29,893 nt of DNA from Candidatus Pelagibacter sp. GTDB taxonomy: Bacteria; Pseudomonadota; Alphaproteobacteria; Pelagibacterales; Pelagibacteraceae. Shown here one piece after another: positions 1 to 7,575 of the stretch (the first letter of the stretch is position 1; each line of letters begins with the position of its first letter). The stretch is from contig JAOHNF010000007.1 in assembly GCA_028103285.1 (NCBI GenBank), positions 1 to 29,893 on the forward strand. The letters are read 5' to 3'. The position numbers and the translations under genes are program-made. The notes under the pieces were generated by a model. The model did no database searches. It worked only from the letters and a program-made list of their open reading frames with translations, and had not been told where the DNA came from.

Positions 1-470
1 ATGTTCCTAAAATTGAAAAAATTATATTAAATATGGGACTTGGAGAAGATGCATCCGATGGTAAAAAACTAAAATCTTGCGTAGATGATATGTCTCTTAT
101 TGCAGGTCAAAAACCAGTAATTACAAAATTTAAAAAATCAATTTCAAATTTTAAAACTAGAAAAGGTTCAAACGCGGGTGTAAAAGTAACATTAAGATCA
201 CATAAAATGTATGAATTTATAGATCGATTAGTGAATATTGCTTTGCCTCGTATAAAAGATTTTAGAGGGCTATCTTCTAGAGGAATTGACAGCTCTAATA
301 ATTACTCATTTGGCGTAAAAGAACATATCGTGTTTCCAGAAGTTAATTTTGATAAAGTAGATAAAATTAGAGGTTTAGATATTACGGTAGTAACATCAAG
401 TAAAAGTAAACAAGGAACATTAGAAATGTTAAAAGAATTTAATTTTCCTATAAACGATAAAAAAAACTAA
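1..470 (+). CDS. rplE: 50S ribosomal protein L5, 5' end cut by the window edge
   Basis: L5 binds 5S rRNA and sits in the central protuberance of the large subunit. The reading frame is open from base 3 (GTT CCT AAA ATT GAA, read VPKIE), so translation does not start at the internal Met at 33. Against E. coli L5 the first visible residue matches about residue 28, so roughly 27 N-terminal residues lie off the left edge. Family segments are present: NMGLGE, the AGQKPVITK stretch, PRIKDFRGL, the [12 protein letters not shown] region and RGLDITV near the end. The stop overlaps the purine-rich ribosome site of rpsN. In normal spc order this gene follows rplX directly. Here rplX is on the other strand about 3.5 kb away, and the start of an rplE is visible there (see the junction at 3947-3966). 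Confidence 0.95.
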   Translation, partial: VPKIEKIILNMGLGEDASDGKKLKSCVDDMSLIAGQKPVITKFKKSISNFKTRKGSNAGVKVTLRSHKMYEFIDRLVNIALPRIKDFRGLSSRGIDSSNNYSFGVKEHIVFPEVNFDKVDKIRGLDITVVTSSKSKQGTLEMLKEFNFPINDKKN

Positions 471-478
471 GGATATAT

Positions 479-784
479 ATGGCTAAGACAAGTGCAATAC
501 AAAAAAATTTAAAAAGAATTAAATTAGTAAAAAAATTTTCTAAAAAAAGAGCAGCGTTAAAAAAAATTATAAATAATAGAAAATTAGAATTATCAGAAAG
601 ATTTGAAGCTCAATTAAAATTAAATAAATTACCAAAAAATTCTGCAAAAATAAGAATAAGAAACAGATGTGAAGTTTCAGGGAGACCTCACGGTGTTTAT
701 AGAAAATTAAAAATATCAAGAATAGCACTTAGAGAAATGGCTTCTTCAGGTAAAATTCCAGGTATGACAAAATCAAGTTGGTAG
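479..784 (+). CDS. rpsN: 30S ribosomal protein S14, zinc-free long form
   Basis: S14 is a small-subunit head protein. The product has 101 residues, the length of the long type without the zinc ribbon. The region around residues 60-75 ([16 protein letters not shown]) has only one Cys, so the CxxC pairs of the short zinc form are missing. The C-terminus [15 protein letters not shown] is the family ending. The start is well supported: ATG lies 8 nt after the rplE stop with AAGGA at 469-473 about 5 nt ahead of it. It sits in normal spc order between rplE and rpsH. The N-terminal half is very rich in Lys and Arg, as expected for an rRNA-binding tail in an AT-rich genome. Confidence 0.97.
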   Translation: MAKTSAIQKNLKRIKLVKKFSKKRAALKKIINNRKLELSERFEAQLKLNKLPKNSAKIRIRNRCEVSGRPHGVYRKLKISRIALREMASSGKIPGMTKSSW

Positions 785-791
785 GATAATT

Positions 792-1190
792 ATGACATTT
801 ACAGATCCAGTTGGAGATATGTTTTCTAGAATAAGAAATGGTCAAATGAGATCATTAAATTCTGTAGAAATACCGTCTTCAAATTTTAGAAAAAATATTT
901 TAGAAATTTTAAAAGTTGAAGGTTACATAAAAGATTATTTTATTGAAAAAACTGAGAATAATAAAACTAGTTTAAGAGTTACTCTTAAATATTATGAAGG
1001 ACATCCTGTAATCAAAGAAATAAAAAGAATTTCAAAGCCAGGTAGAAGGGTTTATTCAAGAGCAACAAGTATACCAAAAGTAATGAATGGTCTTGGTCTT
1101 GCTATACTTTCAACTCCAAAAGGTGTAATGAGTGATATTGAAGCAAGAAAAAATAATATTGGTGGGGAAATAATCTGTAGAGTATTTTAA
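792..1190 (+). CDS. rpsH: 30S ribosomal protein S8
   Basis: S8 binds the central domain of 16S rRNA and is a primary assembly protein. In E. coli it also represses spc operon translation. The 132-residue product matches the usual length of about 130. Visible family signatures are DPVGDMFSRIRNG at the N-terminus, SKPGRRVYSRA near residue 77, and GLGLAILSTPKGVMSD followed by the GGEIICRVF end. It starts 7 nt after rpsN. Its TAA shares one base with the rplF ATG (TAATG), which suggests translational coupling. The E. coli S8 repressor site lies around the rplX-rplE boundary, and there is no leader-sized space for one in this arrangement. Confidence 0.97.
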   Translation: MTFTDPVGDMFSRIRNGQMRSLNSVEIPSSNFRKNILEILKVEGYIKDYFIEKTENNKTSLRVTLKYYEGHPVIKEIKRISKPGRRVYSRATSIPKVMNGLGLAILSTPKGVMSDIEARKNNIGGEIICRVF

Positions 1191-1732
1191 TGTCTAAAAT
1201 TGGAAAAAAAAATATACAAATACCAAAAGAATCTTCAATTAAAATTGAAGGTTCAAGTTTGACCATTACAGGTCCTAAAGGAACTAAACAGTTAACTATA
1301 AATGATAAAATTTTTTCTTCTAAACTAAATGAAAGTGAATTTCAAATACTTCCATTGGAAAAAAAAATAGATAAAAAAACATCAATTATGTGGGGTACTT
1401 ATAGAAGTTTAATAAATAATGCAGTCATGGGTGTTTCAGTAGGTCATGAGAAAATATTAGAATTAAACGGCGTTGGTTTTAGAGCCAATTTGAAAGGAGA
1501 AATATTAAATTTGCAAATTGGATTTAGTCATGATGTAAATTTTAAAATACCCAAAGATGTTAAAATTACTGTTGAAAAACAGGTCGTGATAAAAATCAAT
1601 GGTGTAGATAAAGAATTAGTCTCAAAAATAGCCGCAGATATCAAAATTTTAAAACCTGTAGAACCCTATAAAGGCAAAGGTATTAAAGAAAAAGGTCAAT
1701 TTGTTTTAAGAAAAGAAGGTAAAAAGAAATAA
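1190..1732 (+). CDS. rplF: 50S ribosomal protein L6
   Basis: L6 binds 23S rRNA near the factor-binding site and the sarcin-ricin loop. It has 180 residues against 177 in E. coli. It begins MSKIGKKNIQIPK, contains LNGVGFRANLKG near residue 92, and ends with PYKGKGIKEKGQF and a Lys-rich tail, all typical of the two-domain L6 fold. It overlaps rpsH by one base at its start. At its end the TAA again shares an A with an ATG at 1732, which I take as the original rplR start. A GAAGGT run about a dozen bases before that ATG, inside the rplF tail, could serve as the rplR ribosome site. Confidence 0.97.
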   Translation: MSKIGKKNIQIPKESSIKIEGSSLTITGPKGTKQLTINDKIFSSKLNESEFQILPLEKKIDKKTSIMWGTYRSLINNAVMGVSVGHEKILELNGVGFRANLKGEILNLQIGFSHDVNFKIPKDVKITVEKQVVIKINGVDKELVSKIAADIKILKPVEPYKGKGIKEKGQFVLRKEGKKK

Positions 1733-2084
1733 TGAAAAAATAAACAATAAAGTAAAAAGAAAAATTAGAAATAGAAAAAAATTAAAAAAGGTCAGTGTAA
1801 ATAAATTGAGAATTTCTGTATCTAAATCCTTGAACAATTTATCAGCGCAGATAATAGACGATAAACAAAAAAAAACTTTAGTTTCCGCTTCGTCATTTGA
1901 AAAAGAAGTTAAAGCAAAAAATGTAAAAAAAATGGATAAATCAAATATGGTCGGCGAAATTTTAGCTAAAAGAGCTAAAGAAAAAAATATTAACGATGTT
2001 TACTTTGATAGAGGTGAAAATAAATATCATGGTAGAGTCAAAGCATTTGCTGAAACACTGAGAAAAAATGGATTAAAGTTTTAA
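1732..2084 (+). CDS. rplR: 50S ribosomal protein L18, with an apparent 1-base frameshift at codon 3
   Basis: L18 binds 5S rRNA together with L5. From TTG at 1806 the frame gives a normal L18 C-terminal part ([15 protein letters not shown], then [14 protein letters not shown] and the ending [19 protein letters not shown]). That frame stays open upstream and reads a basic Lys/Arg-rich stretch, [19 protein letters not shown], as a native L18 N-terminus should. No ATG exists in that frame. An ATG overlapping the rplF stop at 1732 is one frame off: it reads M-K-K-stop across A6 at 1735-1740. Adding one A there, or a -1 slip, joins the two and yields exactly 117 residues, the E. coli L18 length. 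So I annotate from 1732 with a suspected indel. Initiation at TTG 1806 would lose the basic rRNA-binding tail and is unlikely. The gene is certain, the 5' end is not. Confidence 0.85.
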
Positions 2085-2085
2085 T

Positions 2086-2604
2086 ATGGCTGATTATAAA
2101 AAAGTTGAAAGTGATATAAAAGAAAAATTAGTTGCAATAAATCGGATTACAAAAGTTGTAAAAGGCGGACGTAGATTTGGTTTTGCTGCTTTAATGGTAG
2201 TCGGCAATCAAAAAGGTTCGGTAGGAATAGGACAAGGTAAATCTAAACAAGTTCCTGACGCAATTAAAAAAGCTACTGAAGACGCAAAAAGAAATTTAAT
2301 TAAGATACCTTTGAAAGACGGCAGAACATTACATCATGATGTTAAAGGTAAAAATGGTGCAGGCAAGGTAATACTACGATCCGCACCTGCAGGTACAGGA
2401 ATAATTGCAGGTGGTGCAATTAGATCTGTGTGCGAAGTTCTTGGCATACAAGACGTTGTTGCTAAATCTTTGGGTTCGGCTAATCCTCACAATGTCTTAA
2501 AAGCCTGTGTTGACGGTTTAAGATCACAAAATTCACCGAAAATTTTATCTGCAATTAGAGGAAAAAAAATTTCTGACATTATTTTAAAAAGAGAGGCCAA
2601 ATAA
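2086..2604 (+). CDS. rpsE: 30S ribosomal protein S5
   Basis: S5 takes part in decoding accuracy and mRNA unwinding on the small subunit. The 172 residues match the family. Residues about 19-33 ([15 protein letters not shown]) form the conserved S5 dsRBD-like start, followed by [14 protein letters not shown], the [15 protein letters not shown] segment and [11 protein letters not shown], which belong to the S5 C-terminal domain. It starts 1 nt after rplR. Its stop shares one base with the ATG of rplO, so the L30 gene (rpmD) that usually lies between rpsE and rplO is absent here. Confidence 0.97.
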   Translation: MADYKKVESDIKEKLVAINRITKVVKGGRRFGFAALMVVGNQKGSVGIGQGKSKQVPDAIKKATEDAKRNLIKIPLKDGRTLHHDVKGKNGAGKVILRSAPAGTGIIAGGAIRSVCEVLGIQDVVAKSLGSANPHNVLKACVDGLRSQNSPKILSAIRGKKISDIILKREAK

Positions 2605-3056
2605 TGGAGTTAAATAGTTTAGTCAAAAATAACAAAAAAAAAATTAGAGTTGGGAGAGGTATTGGGTCTGGCAGAGGAAAAACCTCTACAAGAGGTCACA
2701 AAGGTCAAAAATCAAGATCTGGTGTTGCAATAAAAAGTTTTGAGGGCGGTCAGATGCCTTTATATAGAAGACTACCTAAGAGAGGATTTAAATCACTTAA
2801 CAAGGATAATATTGCAATTCTTAATTTATCTAAAATACAAAACATACTAGATAAATACAAAAATGATCTAAAAAATACTTTAGATCTAAAGATCTTAAAA
2901 GATAAAAAATTAATTAATAATAAATACATAAAATTAAAAATTCTTGGAACAGGAGAAATAAAACACAATATAGAAATATCTGCTCATTTCGTATCAAAAC
3001 AAGCTTTAAGTAAGATAGAAAAAGCTGGTGGTAAAATCAACATAGTTAAAAAATAA
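2604..3056 (+). CDS. rplO: 50S ribosomal protein L15
   Basis: L15 is a late-binding large-subunit protein with a long basic extension reaching into 23S rRNA. The product has 150 residues against 144 in E. coli. The Gly/Arg/Lys-rich segment at about residues 17-40 (VGRGIGSGRGKTSTRGHKG) and FEGGQMPLYRRLPKRGF at about 46-62 are diagnostic. The C-terminal domain ends SKIEKAGGKINIVKK. The start codon overlaps the rpsE stop by one base. The stop is followed by 6 nt and then secY, the normal L15-SecY order. Confidence 0.96.
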   Translation: MELNSLVKNNKKKIRVGRGIGSGRGKTSTRGHKGQKSRSGVAIKSFEGGQMPLYRRLPKRGFKSLNKDNIAILNLSKIQNILDKYKNDLKNTLDLKILKDKKLINNKYIKLKILGTGEIKHNIEISAHFVSKQALSKIEKAGGKINIVKK

Positions 3057-3062
3057 CTTTAT

Positions 3063-3962
3063 ATGTCTAGCGATACACTAAAATCAGATGGAGCTTTTAG
3101 TCAAGCCAAAGATCTAAAAAATAGAATTTTATTTACTATATTAGTCTTGATAATTTATAGACTCGGTACATATGTGCCATTGTCTGGAATTGACCCTTTA
3201 GCCTTAAAAGAAATTATGGCTTCAAGTCAAAAAGGATTATTAGGTATGTTTAATATGTTTTCGGGTGGAGCGGTGACGAGAATGGCTATTTTTGCTTTAG
3301 GAATAATGCCATACATATCATCTTCAATTATTGTTCAACTGTTAACAGGTGTATCAGACTATTTTAAAAATCTTAAAGAACAAGGTGAAATAGGAAGAAA
3401 AAAAATTACTCAAATAACTAGATATGGAACTGTCCTTATCGCTTGCTTACAAGGTTATGGCGTTTCAGTTGGATTGGAAAATGCTGGAAACTTAGTAATT
3501 GAACCAGGATTATCATTTAGAATAATTACCACTATTTCATTAGTCGCTGGCACAACTTTTTTAATGTGGTTAGGTGAGCAAATCACCTTAAGAGGTGTAG
3601 GTAATGGAATATCTTTAATTATTTTTTCTGGAATAGTAGCGGAAATTCCAAGAGCTTTAGTTTCAACATTTGAGCTAGGAAGAACAGGCGCATTGTCAGC
3701 CTTGATGATTGTTGGAATATTTATTTTAATAATTTTTACTGTTTTATTTATTGTTTTTTTTGAAAGGGCCATGAGAAAGATCTTAATTAATTACCCAAAA
3801 AGACAAGTCGGAAATAAAATGTATGGAGGAGAATCTTCACACTTACCTTTAAAAATAAATACTGCAGGTGTCATACCAGCAATTTTTGCATCAGCTTTAC
3901 TTTTATTACCGGTAACTATTTCTAATTTTGGTTTTGCTGAGTCAGATACTTTTTTAATCTAG
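3063..3962 (+). CDS. secY: Protein translocase subunit SecY, truncated after TM7 by a chimeric join
   Basis: SecY is the membrane channel of the Sec system and normally has about 430-440 residues and ten membrane helices. Only 299 codons are present. I can place TM1 (about 22-40), the plug-like Ser/Gly region, TM2 (75-95), TM3 (119-138), TM4 (152-171), TM5 (179-199), TM6 (211-235), the cytosolic loop FFERAMRKILINYPKRQ and TM7 (267-287). TM8-10 and the large C-terminal loops are missing. The last codons read ESDTFLI and then a TAG at 3960-3962 that belongs to sequence also readable as the start of an antisense rplE. The protein could not form a working channel. This is an artefact-like break rather than a natural short SecY, and the N-terminal part is otherwise intact. 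Confidence 0.93.
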   Translation: MSSDTLKSDGAFSQAKDLKNRILFTILVLIIYRLGTYVPLSGIDPLALKEIMASSQKGLLGMFNMFSGGAVTRMAIFALGIMPYISSSIIVQLLTGVSDYFKNLKEQGEIGRKKITQITRYGTVLIACLQGYGVSVGLENAGNLVIEPGLSFRIITTISLVAGTTFLMWLGEQITLRGVGNGISLIIFSGIVAEIPRALVSTFELGRTGALSALMIVGIFILIIFTVLFIVFFERAMRKILINYPKRQVGNKMYGGESSHLPLKINTAGVIPAIFASALLLLPVTISNFGFAESDTFLI

Positions 3963-3966
3963 ACAT
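3947..3966. other. Chimeric (inverted) junction between secY and the start of rplE/rplX
   Basis: Read on the - strand, the rplX stop TAA shares its last base with an ATG at 3966. That ATG begins M-S-R-L-K-K-Y, a typical L5 N-terminus and exactly the gene that should follow rplX. After about seven codons the text becomes the reverse complement of secY. On the + strand, secY codons run through ACTTTTTTAATCT before an early TAG. The bases at about 3947-3960 therefore suit both genes, so the exact switch point is ambiguous. Two essential genes, rplE and secY, are broken here while all neighbours are intact. Confidence 0.85.
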
Positions 3967-4220
3967 TATTTTTTCCCAACTTGTTTTTTTTCATTTTTTT
4001 TAACATCAATATTTTTTACATTTGATTGGTGAATAAAGCTTTCTTTGGATACAATTCCACCTTTGTTTTCTTTAGTTGGCTTTGTATGTCTTTTAACAAT
4101 ATTAATAGCTTTTACTTTAACTTTGCAAAGCTTTCGGTTAATTTCCAATATTTCACCGGTCTTACCTTTATCTTTTCCTGTGATGATTTTTACCTGTGTG
4201 CCTTTTTTTAAAAACATCAT
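3966..4220 (-). CDS. rplX: 50S ribosomal protein L24
   Basis: L24 starts large-subunit assembly by binding the 5' end of 23S rRNA. At 84 residues it is shorter than E. coli L24 (about 104). The KOW-type core is clear: KKGTQVKIITGKDKGKTGEI at about residues 5-24, then NIVKRHTKPTKENKGGIVSKE, ending in a Lys-rich tail. The short length is a normal C-terminal variation, since the stop lies before the chimeric join. Two adjacent ATGs occur at 4220 and 4217. A strong GGAGGT at 4227-4232 lies 6 or 9 nt upstream, so either start can be used. The first overlaps the rplN stop by one base. Confidence 0.95.
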   Translation of the reverse strand: MMFLKKGTQVKIITGKDKGKTGEILEINRKLCKVKVKAINIVKRHTKPTKENKGGIVSKESFIHQSNVKNIDVKKNEKKQVGKK

Positions 4221-4588
4221 TAAAGTACCTCCGGGGCAAGTGAAATTATCTTAGTGTGGCCTTTAGCTCTTAATTCTCTTGTTACCGGTCCAAAAATTCT
4301 TGTTCCAATAGGTTCACCTTTATCATCTGTAAGAACTACTGCATTTTTATCAAACTTTACTTTCGAACCGTCATTACGATAAATTCCTTTTCTTGTTCTC
4401 ACAACAACTGCTTTGTGCACAGCACCTTTCTTAACTTTACCTTTTGGAATGGCGTCTTTTACACTTATTACAATAATGTCCCCTACTGATGCGTATCTTC
4501 TTTTTGATCCACCTAAAACTTTAATGCACTCAACTCTTTTAGCACCTGTATTGTCTGCTACCGTTAGTTCTGTTTGAATTTGTATCAT
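4220..4588 (-). CDS. rplN: 50S ribosomal protein L14
   Basis: L14 lies at the subunit interface, contacts 16S rRNA and is the site of RsfS binding. I start it at ATG 4588, giving 122 residues, the standard length, beginning [17 protein letters not shown]. The frame stays open six codons further upstream to 4606, but that would overlap rpsQ by 19 nt. The one-base TAATG overlap with the rpsQ stop matches neighbouring genes. Other family marks are [17 protein letters not shown], the [16 protein letters not shown] segment, and [14 protein letters not shown] with the SLAPEVL ending. Confidence 0.97.
   Translation of the reverse strand: MIQIQTELTVADNTGAKRVECIKVLGGSKRRYASVGDIIVISVKDAIPKGKVKKGAVHKAVVVRTRKGIYRNDGSKVKFDKNAVVLTDDKGEPIGTRIFGPVTRELRAKGHTKIISLAPEVL
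4227..4232 (-). promoter_or_regulatory. Strong Shine-Dalgarno of rplX
   Basis: GGAGGT on the - strand lies within the last codons of rplN (Pro-Glu-Val-Leu). It is a near-perfect anti-16S match, unusual in this window, where most genes have only weak purine runs. It sits 6 nt from ATG 4220 and 9 nt from ATG 4217. This lets L24 start independently of coupling to L14. Confidence 0.6.
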
Positions 4589-4815
4589 TATTCTATTACC
4601 TGCCAAGTTTTTTTCTTTGAAAAAGGCTTTGATTCTATTATTGATACTTTTTCACCTTCTTTAAACTTATTGCTTTCATCATGAGCATGATATTTTTTTG
4701 ATCTTTTTATTACTTTCTCATAAAAAGGATGTTTAAACTTACGTGTTACCTCAACAACAATTGTTTTGTTGTTTTTAGCACTTGTTACTGTTCCTTTTAA
4801 AACTTTTTTTGTCAT
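4588..4815 (-). CDS. rpsQ: 30S ribosomal protein S17
   Basis: S17 is a primary 16S-binding protein with an OB fold. It has 75 residues, close to the usual 80-85. The sequence reads [20 protein letters not shown], then [19 protein letters not shown] and [20 protein letters not shown], the standard S17 order with its conserved HP..K...R..K..AHDE block. Its ATG lies inside the end of rpmC (4-nt overlap, ATGA type), and its TAA overlaps the rplN start by one base, so three genes are linked by stop-start overlaps. Confidence 0.96.
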   Translation of the reverse strand: MTKKVLKGTVTSAKNNKTIVVEVTRKFKHPFYEKVIKRSKKYHAHDESNKFKEGEKVSIIESKPFSKKKTWQVIE

Positions 4816-5000
4816 TTTGTGTTCTTTATTGTTGTATATAATCTAGCTATACTTTTCTTAATTACATTATACTGTGCTGGATTATTTATTTGGTTATTTA
4901 TTTTTTTAAACCTAATATTAAACAAATCTTTTTTAAGTGTTAAGATTTTTTTTTCAGCTTGATCTTTAGTTAACTTTTTATCTTCTTTTTTTTTGCTCAT
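4812..5000 (-). CDS. rpmC: 50S ribosomal protein L29
   Basis: L29 lies near the peptide exit tunnel next to L23 and contributes to the trigger-factor/SRP docking area. The 62-residue product is within the family range. After a Lys-rich start ([18 protein letters not shown]) it shows the L29 helices [16 protein letters not shown] and [16 protein letters not shown]. These match the family pattern of L..EL...R.....GQL..P..I...R..IAR..T. It starts 1 nt after rplP and overlaps rpsQ by 4 nt. The protein is extremely rich in Lys, Ile and Asn, as the AT bias predicts. The assignment rests on position as well as sequence. Confidence 0.92.
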   Translation of the reverse strand: MSKKKEDKKLTKDQAEKKILTLKKDLFNIRFKKINNQINNPAQYNVIKKSIARLYTTIKNTK

Positions 5001-5001
5001 T

Positions 5002-5406
5002 TTATCTTTTTATAAATTTCGTTTTAATTGGTAACTTTGCAGAGGCTTTATATAATGCTTCTCTGGCAATTTCTTCACTAACACCGTCTACTTCAAAAAT
5101 TATTCTCCCAGGCTTTACTCTGCAAGCATAATATTCTGGTGCACCTTTTCCTTTGCCCATTCTTACCTCGGTAGGTTTCTTTGATACCGGTATGTTCGGA
5201 AATATTCTTGTCCAAACTTTACCTGTTCTTTTCATATATCTTGTTAGAGCAACTCTTGCAGCCTCTATTTGTTTGCCAATAATTCTTTCTGGTTCAATAG
5301 CTTTTAATCCAAATTGACCGTAATTAAGCTTTACTGCTCTAGCAGCTTTTCCATGAATTCTACCTTTAAAGGCTTTTCTAAATTTAGTTCTGACTGGCTG
5401 TAGCAT
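5002..5406 (-). CDS. rplP: 50S ribosomal protein L16
   Basis: L16 helps position tRNA acceptor ends near the peptidyl transferase centre and the A site. The product has 134 residues, about the usual 136. It begins [19 protein letters not shown] and carries the L16 signature region [19 protein letters not shown], then [20 protein letters not shown] and the Gly/Lys run [17 protein letters not shown]. The start ATG lies 23 nt inside the end of rpsC, a real and rather long overlap. MLxPxRTKFRK is the universal L16 N-terminus, so the start is secure. Confidence 0.97.
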   Translation of the reverse strand: MLQPVRTKFRKAFKGRIHGKAARAVKLNYGQFGLKAIEPERIIGKQIEAARVALTRYMKRTGKVWTRIFPNIPVSKKPTEVRMGKGKGAPEYYACRVKPGRIIFEVDGVSEEIAREALYKASAKLPIKTKFIKR

Positions 5407-6070
5407 TTTTTACCCTTTCTTTTTTTTCTTTTTCTACATCTTTGGCCATTAATTCACCCTTGTAAATCCAAACTTTTACACCAATAATTCCATATGTAGT
5501 TAATGCTTCGGCTACACCATAATCTATCTCAGCTCTTAGTGTGTGCGATGGAATACTACCTTCACGTAACCATTCTGTTCTTGCAATTTCATTTCCTGCT
5601 AATCTTCCACTTAACATTACTTTTATTCCTTTAGCATTTAGCCTCATTGCAGATTGCATAGCTCTTTTCATAGCTCTCCTATAGGCAATTCTCTTTACTA
5701 ATTGTTGAGCAATATTTTCAGCAACTAAACTTGAATTTAATTCTGGTTTTTTAATTTCTTTAATATTTATGTTAACATCACCATTTGTTATTTTTGTAAT
5801 ATTTTTTTTTATTTTTTCAATATCGGCTCCTTTTTTTCCGATTACAAATCCTGGTCTGGAAGTATGTATTGAAACAGTACATTTTTTTGATGTTCTTTCG
5901 ATAATAATTTCAGATACACCTGAATTCGTTATATTATTTTTTATATATTTTCTTATCTTAAAATCTTCTATTAGGTATCTGCCAAAATCTTTCTTTTTAG
6001 CAAACCATGTTGAGTCCCAGCCTCTATTTATTCCTAATCTAAATCCTATTGGGTTAATCTTTTGTCCCAT
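5384..6070 (-). CDS. rpsC: 30S ribosomal protein S3
   Basis: S3 forms part of the mRNA entry tunnel and its helicase activity. It has 228 residues, close to E. coli S3 (233). It begins [18 protein letters not shown]. The KH domain shows [17 protein letters not shown] with the GxxG turn as GKKG. The C-terminal domain contains [20 protein letters not shown], the [14 protein letters not shown] segment and [17 protein letters not shown] sequence (here [14 protein letters not shown]). The tail is short and Lys/Glu-rich. It starts 3 nt after rplV and its end overlaps rplP by 23 nt. Confidence 0.98.
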   Translation of the reverse strand: MGQKINPIGFRLGINRGWDSTWFAKKKDFGRYLIEDFKIRKYIKNNITNSGVSEIIIERTSKKCTVSIHTSRPGFVIGKKGADIEKIKKNITKITNGDVNINIKEIKKPELNSSLVAENIAQQLVKRIAYRRAMKRAMQSAMRLNAKGIKVMLSGRLAGNEIARTEWLREGSIPSHTLRAEIDYGVAEALTTYGIIGVKVWIYKGELMAKDVEKEKKERVKNATASQN

Positions 6071-6073
6071 TAT

Positions 6074-6436
6074 TTATTTACCTTTTCCTTTTTTTTCCTC
6101 AAGCACAATTGTTATTCTGCTAAATGGTTTTTTAATTGGACTTGCTCTACCTTTGGCTCTTGGTCTAAACCTCTTCATTACTAAAGACTTCCCTACATAA
6201 GCTTCTTTTACGAACAAGTTGTCAATATCAAATTGATTATTGTTTTCAGCATTTGATATTGCTGACCTTACAGTTTTACTTACGTCTTTTGCAATTCTTT
6301 TTCTTGAAAATTCTAAATCTCTTAAAGCAATATCAACTTTTTTTCCTTTAATAAAATTACAAACAAGTGATAGTTTTCTTGGACTTGTTCTAACATTTTT
6401 ATTTATTGCTTTTACTAAAGAATTATTTTTCTCCAT
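6074..6436 (-). CDS. rplV: 50S ribosomal protein L22
   Basis: L22 has a long beta hairpin that lines the exit tunnel, where macrolide-resistance changes arise. The product has 120 residues, close to the usual 110. It shows [20 protein letters not shown] at about residues 14-33, and [20 protein letters not shown] at about 88-107, which forms the tunnel hairpin. The ATG overlaps the rpsS stop by one base (TAATG). Confidence 0.97.
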   Translation of the reverse strand: MEKNNSLVKAINKNVRTSPRKLSLVCNFIKGKKVDIALRDLEFSRKRIAKDVSKTVRSAISNAENNNQFDIDNLFVKEAYVGKSLVMKRFRPRAKGRASPIKKPFSRITIVLEEKKGKGK

Positions 6437-6738
6437 TATTTTTTATCTCCCGCAGGTTTTGCTGGTGCAGCTTTTTTATCAGCTGGTGTGTGACCTCTAA
6501 ATGTTCTAGTAGGAGCAAACTCACCCAATTTATGGCCTACCATTTCTTCGGAAATGGTGATTGGTATAAATGATTTACCATTGTGGATCATAAAACTGTG
6601 GCCTATAAAATCTGGAATAATAGTTGAGTGTCTTGACCAAGTCTTAATTGGTTTTTTGTTAGGTTCATTTTTAAGTTTATCTATTTTTTTTAATAAACTC
6701 GGGTGAACAAAGGGTCCTTTCCAAACTGATCTAGCCAT
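6436..6738 (-). CDS. rpsS: 30S ribosomal protein S19
   Basis: S19 is a small-subunit head protein that contacts S13 and bridges to the large subunit. It begins [16 protein letters not shown] and contains [20 protein letters not shown] and [12 protein letters not shown], all classic S19. At 100 residues it is slightly longer than E. coli S19 (92). The extra length is a C-terminal tail, [16 protein letters not shown], made of Ala, Pro and Lys. Both ends share a single base with neighbours: the ATG with the rplB stop and the TAA with the rplV ATG. Confidence 0.97.
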   Translation of the reverse strand: MARSVWKGPFVHPSLLKKIDKLKNEPNKKPIKTWSRHSTIIPDFIGHSFMIHNGKSFIPITISEEMVGHKLGEFAPTRTFRGHTPADKKAAPAKPAGDKK

Positions 6739-7571
6739 TATCTTTTTCTCTTTTTCCTTCTTGTTATAATAAGTTTATCGCTTCTTTTGGGTCTTCTTGT
6801 TTTCAAACCTTTTGCAGATTGTCCCCACGGAGACACAGGACTTCTACCGCCAGAAGTTTTTCCTTCACCACCACCATGAGGGTGATCCACTGGATTCATG
6901 GCAACACCTCTTGTTTGTGGTCGTTTGCCACGCCACCTATTTCTTCCAGCTTTACCAATTTTAACATTTTTTTGATCAGGATTTGAAACCGTTCCAATAG
7001 TTCCAATGCAAGTGCTGTTAACTTTTCTAGTTTCTCCAGATGATAATTTAAGTATAGCGTAATCCCCATCGTATCCTGATAAAGTGATTGAAGACCCAGC
7101 AGATCTAGCAAGTTTTCCACCGTTACCAGGTATCAACTCTACATTATGAATGGATGTACCTGGAGGTATATCTTTTAACTCCAATGAATTACCAATTTTT
7201 ATATCAGCATTTTTGCCTGCTTCTATTGTGTCACCTATTTTTAGTCCTTGAGGAGAAATTATATATTTTTTCTCACTGTCTTCATAAGTAATTAAAGCAA
7301 TATAAGCAGTTCTGTTAGGATCATACTCTATTCGATCAACTGTAGCTTTCATGTTTTTCTTTTTTCTAAAAAAATCTATAACTCTAAATTTATGCTTAGA
7401 CCCACCACCCATGTGTCTAGAGGTGATACGACCAGCATTATTTCTACCACCAGTAACATGCTGACCTTTTGTAAGAGGCTTGTAAGATGAGCCTTTCCAT
7501 AAACTACTTTTGTCAACTACTACTGTTCCTCTTGTAGATTTTGTATAGGGTTTAAATGTTTTTAATGCCAT
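6738..7571 (-). CDS. rplB: 50S ribosomal protein L2
   Basis: L2 is a primary 23S-binding protein required for subunit joining and close to the peptidyl transferase centre. The 277 residues match the family (273 in E. coli). Visible marks are [15 protein letters not shown], then [40 protein letters not shown] and [15 protein letters not shown]. The last carries the conserved His near the active centre. The tail is [20 protein letters not shown]. It starts 4 nt after rplW and its stop overlaps the rpsS start by one base. Confidence 0.98.
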   Translation of the reverse strand: MALKTFKPYTKSTRGTVVVDKSSLWKGSSYKPLTKGQHVTGGRNNAGRITSRHMGGGSKHKFRVIDFFRKKKNMKATVDRIEYDPNRTAYIALITYEDSEKKYIISPQGLKIGDTIEAGKNADIKIGNSLELKDIPPGTSIHNVELIPGNGGKLARSAGSSITLSGYDGDYAILKLSSGETRKVNSTCIGTIGTVSNPDQKNVKIGKAGRNRWRGKRPQTRGVAMNPVDHPHGGGEGKTSGGRSPVSPWGQSAKGLKTRRPKRSDKLIITRRKKRKR

Positions 7572-7575
7572 AAAA

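Noticed and set aside
1806..2084. TTG at 1806 as the true rplR start (92 residues)
   Set aside because: It would remove the basic rRNA-binding N-terminus that the upstream open frame still encodes, and leave 73 unexplained bases after rplF.
3063..3962. A naturally short SecY or SecY2-like accessory translocase
   Set aside because: It sits in housekeeping spc order after rplO, its TM1-TM7 look canonical, and the stop falls in sequence shared with the rplE start.
4026..4254. Two open + strand frames of 61-69 codons antisense to rplX and rplN
   Set aside because: They lie entirely over well-identified L24/L14 codons on the - strand, have no ribosome site and show no family resemblance.
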